From Bacteroidota bacterium (GTDB taxonomy: Bacteria > Bacteroidota > Rhodothermia > JANXDC01): a stretch of 64,000 nucleotides of DNA. Made by a program: the position numbers and the translations under genes. Shown here piece after piece: positions 7,835-16,290 of this stretch. The DNA lies in contig JANXDC010000004.1 of assembly GCA_025059945.1 (NCBI GenBank), positions 62,001 to 126,000 of the forward strand, written 5' to 3'. Each line of letters starts with the position of its first letter. The stretch's first letter is position 1. The notes beneath the pieces were generated by a model. That model saw only the letters and a list, made by a program, of their open reading frames with translations, did not search any database and was not told the origin of the DNA.

Positions 7835-8362
7835 ATGCGAGGGCAACTTCTGTGGTTGTTCACGGTGGGCTTGGCCTCCAGTCTTTGGGCTCAGGCGCCG
7901 GCTCAGGTCTCCGGTTGGGTTCAAGTGCGGCCGGATCTGGCCTGCGGAGGGCAGCCTTCGGAGGCCGCCCTGCGAGCCCTGGCCGCGGCCGGATATCGGA
8001 CCATCATCGACAACCGCCTGCCCGGGGAGCTGCGGCCCTTTGATGAGGCGCAGCTGGTCGCAAGCCTTGGGCTTCGTTACGTTTCGATCCCGGTGGGTAG
8101 GCCGGAGTCGATCACCCCGGAGCTGGTGCGCGCTTTTGCTCGGGCCATAGAGGAAAGTCCCAAGCCGATTTACATGCATTGCGCTTCGGGTAACCGGTCC
8201 GCTCAGCTTTACTACGGATATCTGCGCCTGAAGGGCCATAGCCCCGAGCAAGCCAAAGCGGAGGCCAGGCGGGCCGGTCTGCGCGACACCACGGCGCTGC
8301 CGTATGTAGAGCGGGCCGTACAGTATTGGCTTAGGCAACCTAAACGAGGGGGGACTCCGTAG
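7835..8362 (+). CDS. Secreted DUF442/TIGR01244-family protein (Blh-type phosphatase-like or sulfurtransferase domain)
   Basis: A 175-residue protein with an N-terminal signal peptide (about residues 1-20, cleavage after WAQ). The mature part contains SGWVQVRPDLACGGQPSE and IYMHCASGNRSAQ. The Cys116-x4-Arg121 loop is the short form seen in DUF442 domains and rhodaneses, not the Cys-x5-Arg of true tyrosine phosphatases. DUF442 is fused to the persulfide dioxygenase-like Blh protein in the BigR sulfide-detoxification operon, which fits the neighbourhood. Export to the periplasm is unusual for that role. Gene 8365 follows after 2 bases, so they form one operon. The substrate is unknown. Confidence 0.72.
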   Translation: MRGQLLWLFTVGLASSLWAQAPAQVSGWVQVRPDLACGGQPSEAALRALAAAGYRTIIDNRLPGELRPFDEAQLVASLGLRYVSIPVGRPESITPELVRAFARAIEESPKPIYMHCASGNRSAQLYYGYLRLKGHSPEQAKAEARRAGLRDTTALPYVERAVQYWLRQPKRGGTP

Positions 8363-8364
8363 CG

Positions 8365-8718
8365 ATGAGCTTGTGGTCTTTTTTTCGATCTTCTGCCCCT
8401 TATAAAGAGGTAAGCCCTCAGGAGGCGCACGAGCGCATGCAACGGGGCGCCGTGCTAGTGGACGTGCGCGAATCCGAGGAGCTGCGCGAGGAGGGGAGCG
8501 TGCCTGGGGCTGTGCACAACCCGCTGAGCGCTTTCGATCCCGAAAGGTTGCCGCGCGACCGAGAGGCCGAGGTGCTCTTTTTGTGCCGCTCCGGCAACCG
8601 TTCCGCGCTCGTTGCAGAGGCGGTCGCGCAGCAGCTGGGCTATCAGAACGTCTACAACGTCCGAGGTGGCATCCTCGCCTGGCGTCGGGCGGGCTTGCCA
8701 CTGCGAAACGGTCAATAG
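8365..8718 (+). CDS. Single-domain rhodanese (sulfurtransferase)
   Basis: A 117-residue single rhodanese domain. It has the entry motif VLVDVRESEE, then the active loop CRSGNRS with Cys74, then VYNVRGGILAWRRAGLPL, the normal C-terminal signature. No signal peptide is evident, so it is cytoplasmic. Such proteins bind sulfur as a cysteine persulfide and hand it to acceptors. It is 2 bases after the DUF442 gene and 15 bases before the disulfide oxidoreductase gene, and is likely co-transcribed with both. Confidence 0.93.
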   Translation: MSLWSFFRSSAPYKEVSPQEAHERMQRGAVLVDVRESEELREEGSVPGAVHNPLSAFDPERLPRDREAEVLFLCRSGNRSALVAEAVAQQLGYQNVYNVRGGILAWRRAGLPLRNGQ

Positions 8719-8733
8719 AAAGGGAATGCCAAT

Positions 8734-9387
8734 ATGCCGCTACTACGCGATCAAGAACGCGAGTTGGTACGTCAGGAGCTAGCCGGGCTGCGCGATCCCG
8801 TAAGACTGGTCTACTTCACACAAGAGCTAGAGTGCCAGTATTGCCGCGAGACGCGGCAGCTGCTGGAAGAGGTGGCCGCGTTATCGGATGCGATCTCGCT
8901 TGAGGTCTACAATTTCGCCCTAGATCGGGAGCAGGCTGCCCTGTACGGGGTGGACAAGATCCCGGCCACGGTCGTGATGGGGGACTCCGATGTGGGGATC
9001 CGCCTCTACGGGATCCCCTCAGGATACGAGTTCGCCAGCCTCCTTGAGGCGATCCGGCTTCTGTCCACGGGCCAAACCGGGCTCTCGGAGGAGCTCATCG
9101 AGCGGGTTCGGCGGCTGGATCAGCCGGTGGACCTGCAGGTCTTCGTGACCCCTACGTGTCCGTATTGCCCGCGGGCTGTGGTCACCGCCTTCCGTTTCGC
9201 CTACCTTAACCCCCATGTGCGGGCGGCCATGGTGGAGGCGATCGAGTTTCCGCACCTGGCCAACCGTTATCAGGTTTATGGGGTGCCTAAGACGGTCATC
9301 AACGAAGTGGAGCACGTCGAGGGGGCCGTGCCCGAGGCCTACCTGCTGGAGGCCATAGAGCGGGCGCTGGCCCGCATACAAGGCTAG
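8734..9387 (+). CDS. Protein disulfide oxidoreductase with two thioredoxin folds (glutaredoxin-like, PDO)
   Basis: A 217-residue cytoplasmic protein made of two thioredoxin-fold halves. The first has Cys34-Gln-Tyr-Cys37 and the second Cys142-Pro-Tyr-Cys145, each followed by a cis-proline segment (KIPATV and GVPKTV). This is the architecture of the PDO proteins common in hyperthermophilic archaea and thermophilic bacteria, where they maintain disulfide bonds in cytoplasmic proteins. Its place at the end of the divergent sulfur operon suggests an added role in reducing protein persulfides or disulfides. A strong terminator follows directly. Confidence 0.9.
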   Translation: MPLLRDQERELVRQELAGLRDPVRLVYFTQELECQYCRETRQLLEEVAALSDAISLEVYNFALDREQAALYGVDKIPATVVMGDSDVGIRLYGIPSGYEFASLLEAIRLLSTGQTGLSEELIERVRRLDQPVDLQVFVTPTCPYCPRAVVTAFRFAYLNPHVRAAMVEAIEFPHLANRYQVYGVPKTVINEVEHVEGAVPEAYLLEAIERALARIQG

Positions 9388-9397
9388 TCCAGAAACG

Positions 9398-9433
9398 AAA
9401 AGCGGATGAAGCGTCTGCTTCATCCGCTTTTTT
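9398..9433. terminator. Intrinsic terminator, probably bidirectional
   Basis: A perfect 15-base-pair stem (9398-9412 with 9417-9431) closes on a GTCT loop and runs into T residues on the plus strand; the A-rich left side gives a U-tract in the other direction too. It ends the plus-strand sulfur operon and lies just past the 3' end of the minus-strand tRNA-Glu. Confidence 0.9.
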
Positions 9434-9434
9434 G

Positions 9435-9510
9435 TGGTAGCGCATACGGGATTCGAACCCGTGTTTCCGCCGTGAGAGGGCGGCGTCCTAGACCCCTAGA
9501 CGAATGCGCC
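9435..9510 (-). tRNA. tRNA-Glu (anticodon CTC)
   Basis: Reading the minus strand gives a 76-base cloverleaf including an encoded CCA. The acceptor pairs GGCGCAT with ATGCGCT (first pair G-U), the D arm contains CGTCTAGG, the anticodon stem is CCGCC/GGCGG around CTCTCAC, and the T arm has the GGTTCGAATCC pattern. The anticodon CTC and the anticodon arm resemble bacterial tRNA-Glu. Confidence 0.95.
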
Positions 9511-9558
9511 ACGATACGGCGATAAAATACGCCGCCTAAGCCCCCGAATGCAAGCCCG

Positions 9559-10872
9559 TTAGGAGTTTTCCTCTTCTTCAAGCGGAAGCACGAGGGTGCC
9601 GAATTCCTCGTACTGCTCCCGGCGGATGTCCGCTCCGAGTGCGGCCAGCTTGCGCTCCAGCTCCTCGTAGCCCCGATCCAGGTGGTAGACCCGCAGCACG
9701 TCGGTGCGGCCCTCGGCCACAAGGCCGGCTAGCACGAGGGAGACGCTACCCCGAAGGTCCGTGGACATGACCTGAGCGCCCATGAGCCGTCTGCCCCCTG
9801 TGATGTGGGCGGTGTTGCCCACGACGCGGATTTCGGCGCCCATGCGGACCAGCTCGGGCACGTGCTTGAAGCGGTCAAAATAGATCGTGTCCGTAACCGT
9901 CGCGGGCCCGTCGGCTTGGGTCATCATAGCGGTCCACTGAGCCTGCAAATCCGTCGGGAACCCCGGGTAGACGCCCGTCTGAATGCTTACGGGCCGGATC
10001 CGCTCAGGTCCCTCTACGTAAATCCAGTCGGGTCCGATTTCGACTTGCGCGCCTGTCTGGGAGAAGATCTCCAGAAATTGGCCCAGATGATCCGGCCTGG
10101 TCTGGAGCAGCCGCACGCGGCCTTGCGTCATAGCGGCGGCGATCATGTAGGTGCCGGTTTCGATGCGATCCGGAGGCGTGCTGAACGCGATGGGTTTAAG
10201 CTCCGGTACACCCTCTACCTCGATGACCGGAGAACCGAGGCCCTCGATATGGGCGCCCATTTGGTTGAGCGCCTGGCCGAAGACGACCACGTCGGGCTCC
10301 ATGGCCGCGTTTTCGATGCGCGTGCTGCCTCTAGCCAGCACAGCGGCCAGCAACACGTTCACCGTAGCCCCCACGCTAGGGGGATCGAATCGAATGCGGG
10401 CTCCTCGTAGGCCGGAGGCGGGCGCTCGGGCCACGACGTAGCCGCGCTCCAGGATGATCTCGGCCCCCAGGGCCTGAAAGCCCTCCAGGTGCAGGTTCAC
10501 GGGTCTCGGGCCCCAAGCGCACCCGCCCGGAAGGGAGACGCGCGCCCGGCCGAAGCGGCCCAGCAGGGCGCCCAAGATGTAGAAGGAGGCGCGCATTTTT
10601 TTGACGAGCTCATAAGGCGCCTCAAAGTGCACCACCCGAGAGGCGTCGATCTGCATCGTGCGCTCCTCGGGATCGTAGTGTACGTGCGCCCCCGTAACCC
10701 GCAGCACGTTGCTGTAGGTGTAAATGTCCCGCAGCCGAGGCACGTTGTATAGCGTCGTGACCCCATCGGCCAACACGGCCGCCGACATCAACGGCAGCGC
10801 GGTGTTCTTGGAGCCGCTGACCGCGATCTCCCCCACAAGCGGCCTTCCCCCTATGACGACGAGCTTGTCCAT
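9559..10872 (-). CDS. murA: UDP-N-acetylglucosamine 1-carboxyvinyltransferase
   Basis: A 437-residue enzyme that adds enolpyruvate to UDP-GlcNAc, the first committed step of peptidoglycan synthesis in the cytoplasm. It has the N-terminal SGSKNTALP (Lys23) and the mobile loop SLPGGCAWGPRPVNLH, in which Cys118 is the fosfomycin-target cysteine; some lineages replace this with Asp, but here it is retained. Length is normal for the family. It is transcribed alone, with tRNA-Glu downstream and a divergent cysteine desulfurase gene 76 bases upstream. Confidence 0.97.
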   Translation of the reverse strand: MDKLVVIGGRPLVGEIAVSGSKNTALPLMSAAVLADGVTTLYNVPRLRDIYTYSNVLRVTGAHVHYDPEERTMQIDASRVVHFEAPYELVKKMRASFYILGALLGRFGRARVSLPGGCAWGPRPVNLHLEGFQALGAEIILERGYVVARAPASGLRGARIRFDPPSVGATVNVLLAAVLARGSTRIENAAMEPDVVVFGQALNQMGAHIEGLGSPVIEVEGVPELKPIAFSTPPDRIETGTYMIAAAMTQGRVRLLQTRPDHLGQFLEIFSQTGAQVEIGPDWIYVEGPERIRPVSIQTGVYPGFPTDLQAQWTAMMTQADGPATVTDTIYFDRFKHVPELVRMGAEIRVVGNTAHITGGRRLMGAQVMSTDLRGSVSLVLAGLVAEGRTDVLRVYHLDRGYEELERKLAALGADIRREQYEEFGTLVLPLEEEENS

Positions 10873-10948
10873 GCAGACGCCCTTTGCCTTTGGAACCCGA
10901 ATTCGGCGGGCTAGGTATGCTTAAAGCCAAGAGGCCACAAGTTACGCC

Positions 10949-12139
10949 ATGGCGAGTCGATCGGCCAGCGCGATCTATCTGGACTACGCGGCCACTACGC
11001 CTCTAGACCCGCGCGCGCGCAGGGCCATGATGCCCTATCTGGGGCCAGAGTACGGCAATCCCTCCTCGATTCACCAGGCCGGTCGGCGCGTGCGCGCTAC
11101 CCTTGAGGAGGCCCGAGAGCGCATAGCCGCCCTTATAGGGGCGCAGCCGGGCGAGCTAATCTTTACAAGCGGCGGCACAGAGGCCATCAACATGGCCCTC
11201 TGGGGGCTGGTCTTGGCCACAGGCCGTCGGCACATTGTAACCACGGCCGTGGAGCATCACGCCGTGCTGCACGTGCTACCGGCCTTAAGGCACCTCGGGG
11301 TGCGAGCCACGGTGTTGCCGGTTGACGCGTGGGGCCGCGTGGACCCGGATCAAGTGCGTGCGGCACTTGAGCCCGATACGGCTCTGGTTTCGGTGATCCA
11401 CGCCAACAACGAGCTCGGAACCCTTAATCCCGTTGCGGAGATCGCGCGCGCCTGCCGGGAGCGGGGGGTCTGGGTGCACGTCGATGCCGTGCAAAGCATG
11501 GGCAAGTTTCGCTTCCGGGTCGATGAGCTCGGCGTGGATCTGCTTTCGGCCTCGGCGCATAAGTTTTATGGTCCCAAGGGGGTCGGGTTCCTGTATGTGC
11601 GATCGGGAACCCCGTTTGAGCCTCTTGTGCGCGGCGGGTCGCAGGAGCGCAACCGCAGGGGGGGCACGGAGAACGTGGCCGGCCTTGTCGGCATGGCGCG
11701 CGCCCTGGAGCTGGCCTGGCAAGAGGCGTCTCGATACTGGGCTCACGCCGAAAGGCTGCGCGCGCTGCTGTTGGCCGAGTTGAGCGCCGTCCTGGGCTCG
11801 GCGGTGCGGATAAACAGCCCCGAACAGGACCGACTGCCTCACATCCTGAACATTTCCTTTCCTCCCCGAGCGGGCCGCGCGCTGGACGGGGAGCTACTGC
11901 TGTTCAACTTGGATCTGGAGGGCCTCTGTGTCTCCAACGGGGCGGCCTGCTCCAGTGGGGCCTTTGAGCCCTCTCATGTGCTGCGGGCCATAGGGCTCGA
12001 TGAGCCCACCGCTCGCGCTTCGGTGCGCATCTCCACGGGCAAACCCACGCGCCCCGAAGAGGTTCAGGAGGCCGTCTGCCGTCTGACCCGCGTTTTGCGG
12101 CGCATGGGTTGGCCTCTAGAGGCCGCTACAGTTCGTTAG
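10949..12139 (+). CDS. Cysteine desulfurase, NifS/IscS family
   Basis: A 396-residue PLP enzyme that removes sulfur from cysteine as a protein persulfide for Fe-S cluster or tRNA thiolation. Visible are the start YLDYAATTPLD, His in VEHHAVLHVL, the PLP lysine Lys205 in SASAHKFYGPKG and the persulfide-carrying Cys334 in SNGAACSSGAFEPSHVL. The short active-site loop places it in group I (IscS/NifS). No iscU or mnmA gene is next to it, so the specific role is open. Its 3' end overlaps the convergent TPR gene by 4 bases. Confidence 0.95.
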   Translation: MASRSASAIYLDYAATTPLDPRARRAMMPYLGPEYGNPSSIHQAGRRVRATLEEARERIAALIGAQPGELIFTSGGTEAINMALWGLVLATGRRHIVTTAVEHHAVLHVLPALRHLGVRATVLPVDAWGRVDPDQVRAALEPDTALVSVIHANNELGTLNPVAEIARACRERGVWVHVDAVQSMGKFRFRVDELGVDLLSASAHKFYGPKGVGFLYVRSGTPFEPLVRGGSQERNRRGGTENVAGLVGMARALELAWQEASRYWAHAERLRALLLAELSAVLGSAVRINSPEQDRLPHILNISFPPRAGRALDGELLLFNLDLEGLCVSNGAACSSGAFEPSHVLRAIGLDEPTARASVRISTGKPTRPEEVQEAVCRLTRVLRRMGWPLEAATVR

Positions 12140-12774
12140 CGGGGGAAGCCGGGCAAGCGCGTCACCTTGACGAAGACCGGATCCCTGCGGATCGCTTCCG
12201 GCTGAATCCAGCCCTGTGCAAAGCAGACCTCCAGATGCCGCAGAGCGAGCTCCGGTTTTCCCAAAAGAGCTTCCAGGCGTGCCAGTCCGTAATGCGCTTC
12301 GGGATCCTGAGGCCGCTCCCGAAGCACGGCCTCGAAGGCCTGACGCGCCGGCTCAAAGGCCTGAATCCAAAGCGCGGCCCCGCCCAGGCGAAGCAGCAGG
12401 GTTCGATCCCGGGGGCTGAGCTCCCGGCCTCGTTGATAGGCCTCATAGGCGCCGTCCCAACGCCCCCCAGCCGCCTGCACATCCCCCATGAGGCGCCACC
12501 ACTCGGGATCCGACTCCCCTTGGGCGCGCAGGGCGGTCACCTCAGCCTCGGCCTCGGCCAGCAGCCCCAGACGCAGGTATACTTCCACCCGCATCCGGCG
12601 CGCTGCATACCAATCGGGCCGTTCCCGAAGCAGGCGTTCCAGGCGGGCTCGGGCTTCAATCCAGCGCCCCGCCTCCATAGCCTGACGCACGAGCTCCAGC
12701 TCCGATGCCTGGGCTGTGACTACGGAAAGAAGCCCACCTAGCGTCACTATGCAGCCGACTAATCGGTATTTCAC
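12136..12774 (-). CDS. Secreted tetratricopeptide-repeat protein
   Basis: A 212-residue protein starting with GTG at 12774, preceded by AAAGGT. An N-terminal signal peptide (about residues 1-22, ending VTAQA) is followed by about five TPR-like helix pairs, such as ARLERLLRERPDWYAARRMR and EPARQAFEAVLRERPQDPEA. TPR arrays bind other proteins; no enzymatic motif is present. It is monocistronic, divergent from birA and convergent with the cysteine desulfurase gene. The specific function cannot be told. Confidence 0.85.
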   Translation of the reverse strand: MKYRLVGCIVTLGGLLSVVTAQASELELVRQAMEAGRWIEARARLERLLRERPDWYAARRMRVEVYLRLGLLAEAEAEVTALRAQGESDPEWWRLMGDVQAAGGRWDGAYEAYQRGRELSPRDRTLLLRLGGAALWIQAFEPARQAFEAVLRERPQDPEAHYGLARLEALLGKPELALRHLEVCFAQGWIQPEAIRRDPVFVKVTRLPGFPR

Positions 12775-12861
12775 CTTTGATATGGACCGTTTAAATATGG
12801 CTATATGCCTAAATTGATTGACTTTCGGGCTTTAAGAGGCTATTTTTTGTCGATTCAGCTT

Positions 12862-13689
12862 ATGACAGACAAAAATGCACAGCCCCTGGCAAACTGGCAA
12901 CCTGCTCGGTTTGAGGCGTGTCTGCGCACTCGGCTCTTGGGGCGGGTGGCCCGTTACGAGCCCGAGGTGGACTCGACGAACACGCTCTTGCAGGCGTGGG
13001 CCAAGGCCGGGGCTCCGACGGGGGCGCTTGTGGTGGCCGACTACCAGCGCGCCGGTCGGGGCCGATGGGGGCGCTCTTGGCTTTCCTCGCCGGCGCAGAA
13101 CCTGCTGGTCTCGGTGCTACTGGAGCCGGCCCCCGTTGCGGCGGGATGGCAGGCGCTGGCCTGCGCGGTGGCGCTAGCGGAGGTCCTGGCCGAGTGGGCG
13201 CCGGGGTGCGGAGTGCAGCTCAAATGGCCAAACGACGTTTGGCTCAATGGACGTAAGGTGGCCGGTATCTTGATCGAATCTGCCGCCGAGCGTCTGGTTG
13301 TGGGTGTGGGGCTGAACGTGAACGAGGGCTTGTTTCCCGCAGCGCTGGCGGAGCGCGCCACCTCCTTGCGCCGCGAGATCGGCCGGCTCGTAGAACGAGA
13401 GCCGCTATTGGCGGCCATTTTGGAGCGCTTGGAGGCCTGGTGGGAGATCCTGCAGGAGGGGCGGATCGACTCGCTTCAGGCCGCATACGAGGCCCGGATG
13501 CTCTTTCGGGGCTCCTGGGTTCCGCTCAGATGGCCGCCTGAGGCCGCCCCACGGCAGGTTTTGCTGCTGGGGCTGGCCCCTGACGGGGGGTTGCGCATAC
13601 GAACCCAAGCGGGCCAAGAGGCCTGTGTGTACGCCGCAGAGGTGTCAATCGGAGGAGAGCTCCATGTGGCTGACCGTGGATATCGGTAA
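12862..13689 (+). CDS. birA: Biotin--[acetyl-CoA carboxylase] ligase
   Basis: About 275 residues from the ATG at 12862; an ATG at 12805 is possible but adds a non-conserved AT-rich leader. It has the ligase signature GRGRWGRSWLSSPAQNL (biotin/ATP loop) and LKWPNDVWLNGRKVAGILIE, then the small C-terminal SH3-like domain. The N-terminal DNA-binding domain of the E. coli regulator is absent, so this is a class I, enzyme-only ligase that attaches biotin to carboxylase carrier proteins. Its end overlaps coaX by 26 bases, so the two are translated from one message. Confidence 0.95.
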   Translation: MTDKNAQPLANWQPARFEACLRTRLLGRVARYEPEVDSTNTLLQAWAKAGAPTGALVVADYQRAGRGRWGRSWLSSPAQNLLVSVLLEPAPVAAGWQALACAVALAEVLAEWAPGCGVQLKWPNDVWLNGRKVAGILIESAAERLVVGVGLNVNEGLFPAALAERATSLRREIGRLVEREPLLAAILERLEAWWEILQEGRIDSLQAAYEARMLFRGSWVPLRWPPEAAPRQVLLLGLAPDGGLRIRTQAGQEACVYAAEVSIGGELHVADRGYR

Positions 13690-14452
13690 TTCGACCGTCG
13701 TAGGGGGCCTGTTCGAAGGCTATCGGCTCGTGCACACCTTCCAGCGCCGAACCGACGCCAGCGCCCCCGTTTCGGCCTATGTGGATTGGCTGCGCGAGGG
13801 GATCGGGGATCGCTCCGTAGAGCGCGCTGGGCTGGTTTCGGTGGTCCCCGCCCTGACGGGCGTCATGAACGAGGCCATTCAGGCTGTTACGGGCTCTGCG
13901 CCGCTGCTGGTGCAGCCTAAGCTCAAGCTTCCGGTGCAGATGGGCTACCATACGCCGGAGACGTTGGGCATGGATCGCCTCTGTGGGGCGGCGGCGGCCT
14001 TTAACCGGCATCGGCAGGCCGTGATCGTCGTAGATGCCGGCACAGCGCTTACGTTTAACGTGGTGGACGATCAAGGGGTGTTTCTGGGAGGGGCCATTAC
14101 GGCTGGGCTAGAGCTTATTTTGCGCTCCCTGCACCAGGATACGGCCCTGTTGCCTGAGGTCAACCTGCAGCTACCCCGCTACCCAGTGGGGCGTTCCACG
14201 CAGGCCTGCATTCAGGTGGGGGTCCTCTATGGGATGATCGACCTCGTCACGGGCCTGGTGCAGCGCATCCGCAAGCACTTGAAGGTGGACTCCAAGGTCA
14301 TCCTCACCGGCGGCTGGTCGGGGTTTTTGTCGCAATACCTGCCCGTAGACGAGCACGATCCGTACTTGGTGTTACACGGCGTGCGCCTCATCATGACCCT
14401 GAACGCGCCGGCCGAGACGGCCGTGCCCGAGGCGCAGTCGGCCACCTCGTAG
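13664..14452 (+). CDS. coaX: Type III pantothenate kinase
   Basis: A 262-residue enzyme that phosphorylates pantothenate, the first step of coenzyme A synthesis. The start at 13664 is fixed by GGAGGAGA at 13651-13658 and by the family start MWLTVDIGNSTVVGGLF (phosphate-binding acidic motif). Further motifs are GMDRLCGAAAAF and the catalytic DAGTALTFNVVD. Type III enzymes need a monovalent cation and resist CoA feedback. Pairing of coaX with birA is frequent in bacteria. Confidence 0.96.
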   Translation: MWLTVDIGNSTVVGGLFEGYRLVHTFQRRTDASAPVSAYVDWLREGIGDRSVERAGLVSVVPALTGVMNEAIQAVTGSAPLLVQPKLKLPVQMGYHTPETLGMDRLCGAAAAFNRHRQAVIVVDAGTALTFNVVDDQGVFLGGAITAGLELILRSLHQDTALLPEVNLQLPRYPVGRSTQACIQVGVLYGMIDLVTGLVQRIRKHLKVDSKVILTGGWSGFLSQYLPVDEHDPYLVLHGVRLIMTLNAPAETAVPEAQSATS

Positions 14453-14474
14453 GGCGCCCCCTAGCCGGTTCTCC

Positions 14475-15683
14475 TTACGGGTTGCTGTCGGCGGCAAAGC
14501 TAGCTTGCAGTGCGCGCTCGTAGCGCAGCTTATACTGCGCCACGGCCCTGAAGATGGCGCGCGCCACAGACTCTTGTCCCTCCGAGCTTGCCAGCCAGCG
14601 GGCCTCTTCGGGGTTGCTCAGGAACCCCACTTCAACAAGAATGCTGGGCATCGAGGGACGCCAGAGGACCACAAAGCCCGCTTGCTTTACCCCTCGGCTC
14701 GGGCGGCCTTGCGCCGCGAAGGCCTTCTCCACCAGTTCAGCTAAGCGCTCGGCCTCGCGCAAAAATGCGCTTTGGGCGAGCGTGTGGATGATGAGCTGCT
14801 CTTCGGTGAAGTCCCGGTAGCGCTCTGGATCTGCCTCAAGCCGGATAACGGCGTTCTCGCGTTCCATTACGCGCCGGGCCTCTTCGGTTTTGTGTAGCCC
14901 CATAAAGTACGTTTCGGTGCCGCGCGTATGCCGCGAGCTAGGGGAGACGTTGGCATGGATGCTGATAAAGAGTTTGGCTCCGGCTTCGTTGGCGATCTGC
15001 CCCCTTCGATACAGGTCCACGAAGCGATCATCGGTGCGCGTGTGCACTACCCGCAGCCCGAGTTCTTGTTCTAACATCCGGCCCAGGCGCTCCGCGATGC
15101 CTAGCGTGATGTCTTTCTCCCGCACCCCGTGGTAGACGGCTCCCGCATCGTGTCCCCCATGTCCCGGGTCGATGGCCACTACGTCCAAGCTCCAGCGGGA
15201 TTTGCTCACCTCCCCTTGTGGCGTTGGCGCAGCACTGGGGGCGCTATGCTGGGCCGTGGGGGCTGGGGCTTCGGGCGTCGTAAGCGTCAAGCCGAGCAGC
15301 AGGTGGGGGCGTTCGGCGTCTGGATATAGCGCCGGGCGCACCGGAAGGGTGGGATCTAGCGCCAGCTCCACACGCAGTGTGGAGCCCTGCTTATGCAGCC
15401 GGATTGATCGCACAGGGCCTATGGGCGCAGCAGGAGGCGAAAACCTGGCCAAGCGCACCTGGGGGAGCAAGATGCGGATGTGCCCTGCTGGCCCCATTTG
15501 CCAGCTATATTCCCTCGGCAAGCGGTTGGTGTGGAAACGCACCACATAACCTTGGCCATCTTTGCGTGGGACGACGGTGATCTCTCGCAGCAACGTCGGC
15601 TGTGCTGCGGAGACCCTTATTTGCGCTAAGCCCAGGGCGAAGACGCATAGCGCCAGCGGTATACGGCCAAGCAAGCTCGACAT
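14475..15683 (-). CDS. N-acetylmuramoyl-L-alanine amidase (AmiC-like, amidase_3)
   Basis: About 402 residues from the ATG at 15683, chosen because it begins a good signal peptide (MSSLLGRIPLALCVF, ending SAAQ); a longer open frame upstream is unlikely. An AMIN-like beta region is followed by a proline/alanine-rich linker and the zinc amidase domain: AIDPGHGGHDAGAVYHG, a glutamate in REKDITLGIAERL, ISIHANVS and VEVGFLSNPEEA. These enzymes cut peptide stems from glycan strands in the periplasm during cell separation. The ribosome site is weak. An Lrp-type gene diverges upstream. Confidence 0.93.
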   Translation of the reverse strand: MSSLLGRIPLALCVFALGLAQIRVSAAQPTLLREITVVPRKDGQGYVVRFHTNRLPREYSWQMGPAGHIRILLPQVRLARFSPPAAPIGPVRSIRLHKQGSTLRVELALDPTLPVRPALYPDAERPHLLLGLTLTTPEAPAPTAQHSAPSAAPTPQGEVSKSRWSLDVVAIDPGHGGHDAGAVYHGVREKDITLGIAERLGRMLEQELGLRVVHTRTDDRFVDLYRRGQIANEAGAKLFISIHANVSPSSRHTRGTETYFMGLHKTEEARRVMERENAVIRLEADPERYRDFTEEQLIIHTLAQSAFLREAERLAELVEKAFAAQGRPSRGVKQAGFVVLWRPSMPSILVEVGFLSNPEEARWLASSEGQESVARAIFRAVAQYKLRYERALQASFAADSNP

Positions 15684-15864
15684 ACGATGCGAAGGTATGC
15701 GCTCGATGTGCGACGGGCAAGCAAAGGCCATTCCATGCGCTTCTGCGTGAGGTTCGCTTAAAAGAGGGGCGGTTGTCTGTTCAGGCGCAGGTAGTTTTTT
15801 CTCTCGCTGCTCCGGACGAGGGGAGAGTTGTATTTTCCCGTGCCGGGTAGCTAGCGGGTGCACC

Positions 15865-16290
15865 ATGTTGGATGAGTTGGATCTGAAAATTTTGGATTAT
15901 CTTCAGCGAAACGGCCGGGCTACGTATCGGGAGATCGCCGAGGCGGTTCATTTGAGCCCGCCCTCCGTGCACCAGCGCGTCAAACGCCTGGAACGAGAGG
16001 GATATATCCTGGGCTATCGCGCCGTGGTGGCGCGCGACAAGCTGGGGCCCCTGCAGGTGGCCTTTGTGCAGGTCGTGACCAAACTGGACACGGACTCCTT
16101 GGCTCTGCGCCTGGAGGGCATGCCCGAGGTTCGAGAGGTCCATAGCCTCACCGGGTCCACGGACTACCTGATCCGCATCGAAGCGCGCACCCCGGAGCAG
16201 TTGGAACGTGTCATCACGGCCATTCAGCGCATTCCCGAAATCGAGCGCACGATAACGGCGCTTGTGCTCTCTACGCGCGTGCTGTCCTAG
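15865..16290 (+). CDS. Lrp/AsnC-family transcriptional regulator
   Basis: A 141-residue protein with an N-terminal winged helix (LDELDLKILDYLQRNGRATY ... HLSPPSVHQRVKRLEREG) and a C-terminal RAM/AsnC ligand-binding domain with EVHSLTGSTDYLIRIEA. Members form octamers and respond to amino acids. The target is not evident: it is monocistronic, followed by a terminator, and divergent from the amidase gene. It is distinct from the AsnC-type gene beside glnA at 35024. Confidence 0.93.
   Translation: MLDELDLKILDYLQRNGRATYREIAEAVHLSPPSVHQRVKRLEREGYILGYRAVVARDKLGPLQVAFVQVVTKLDTDSLALRLEGMPEVREVHSLTGSTDYLIRIEARTPEQLERVITAIQRIPEIERTITALVLSTRVLS

Noticed and set aside
7705-7863. A longer start for the CstR-like gene
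   Set aside because: The extra 53 residues lack family similarity and would overlap the candidate operator and the divergent gene.
9517-9534. A short CGGCG/CGCCG hairpin downstream of murA as a terminator
   Set aside because: Only five base pairs and no T-tract; not convincing.
12109-12741. A 210-codon plus-strand frame opposite the TPR gene
   Set aside because: The TPR protein has a signal peptide and repeats; the opposite frame has neither.
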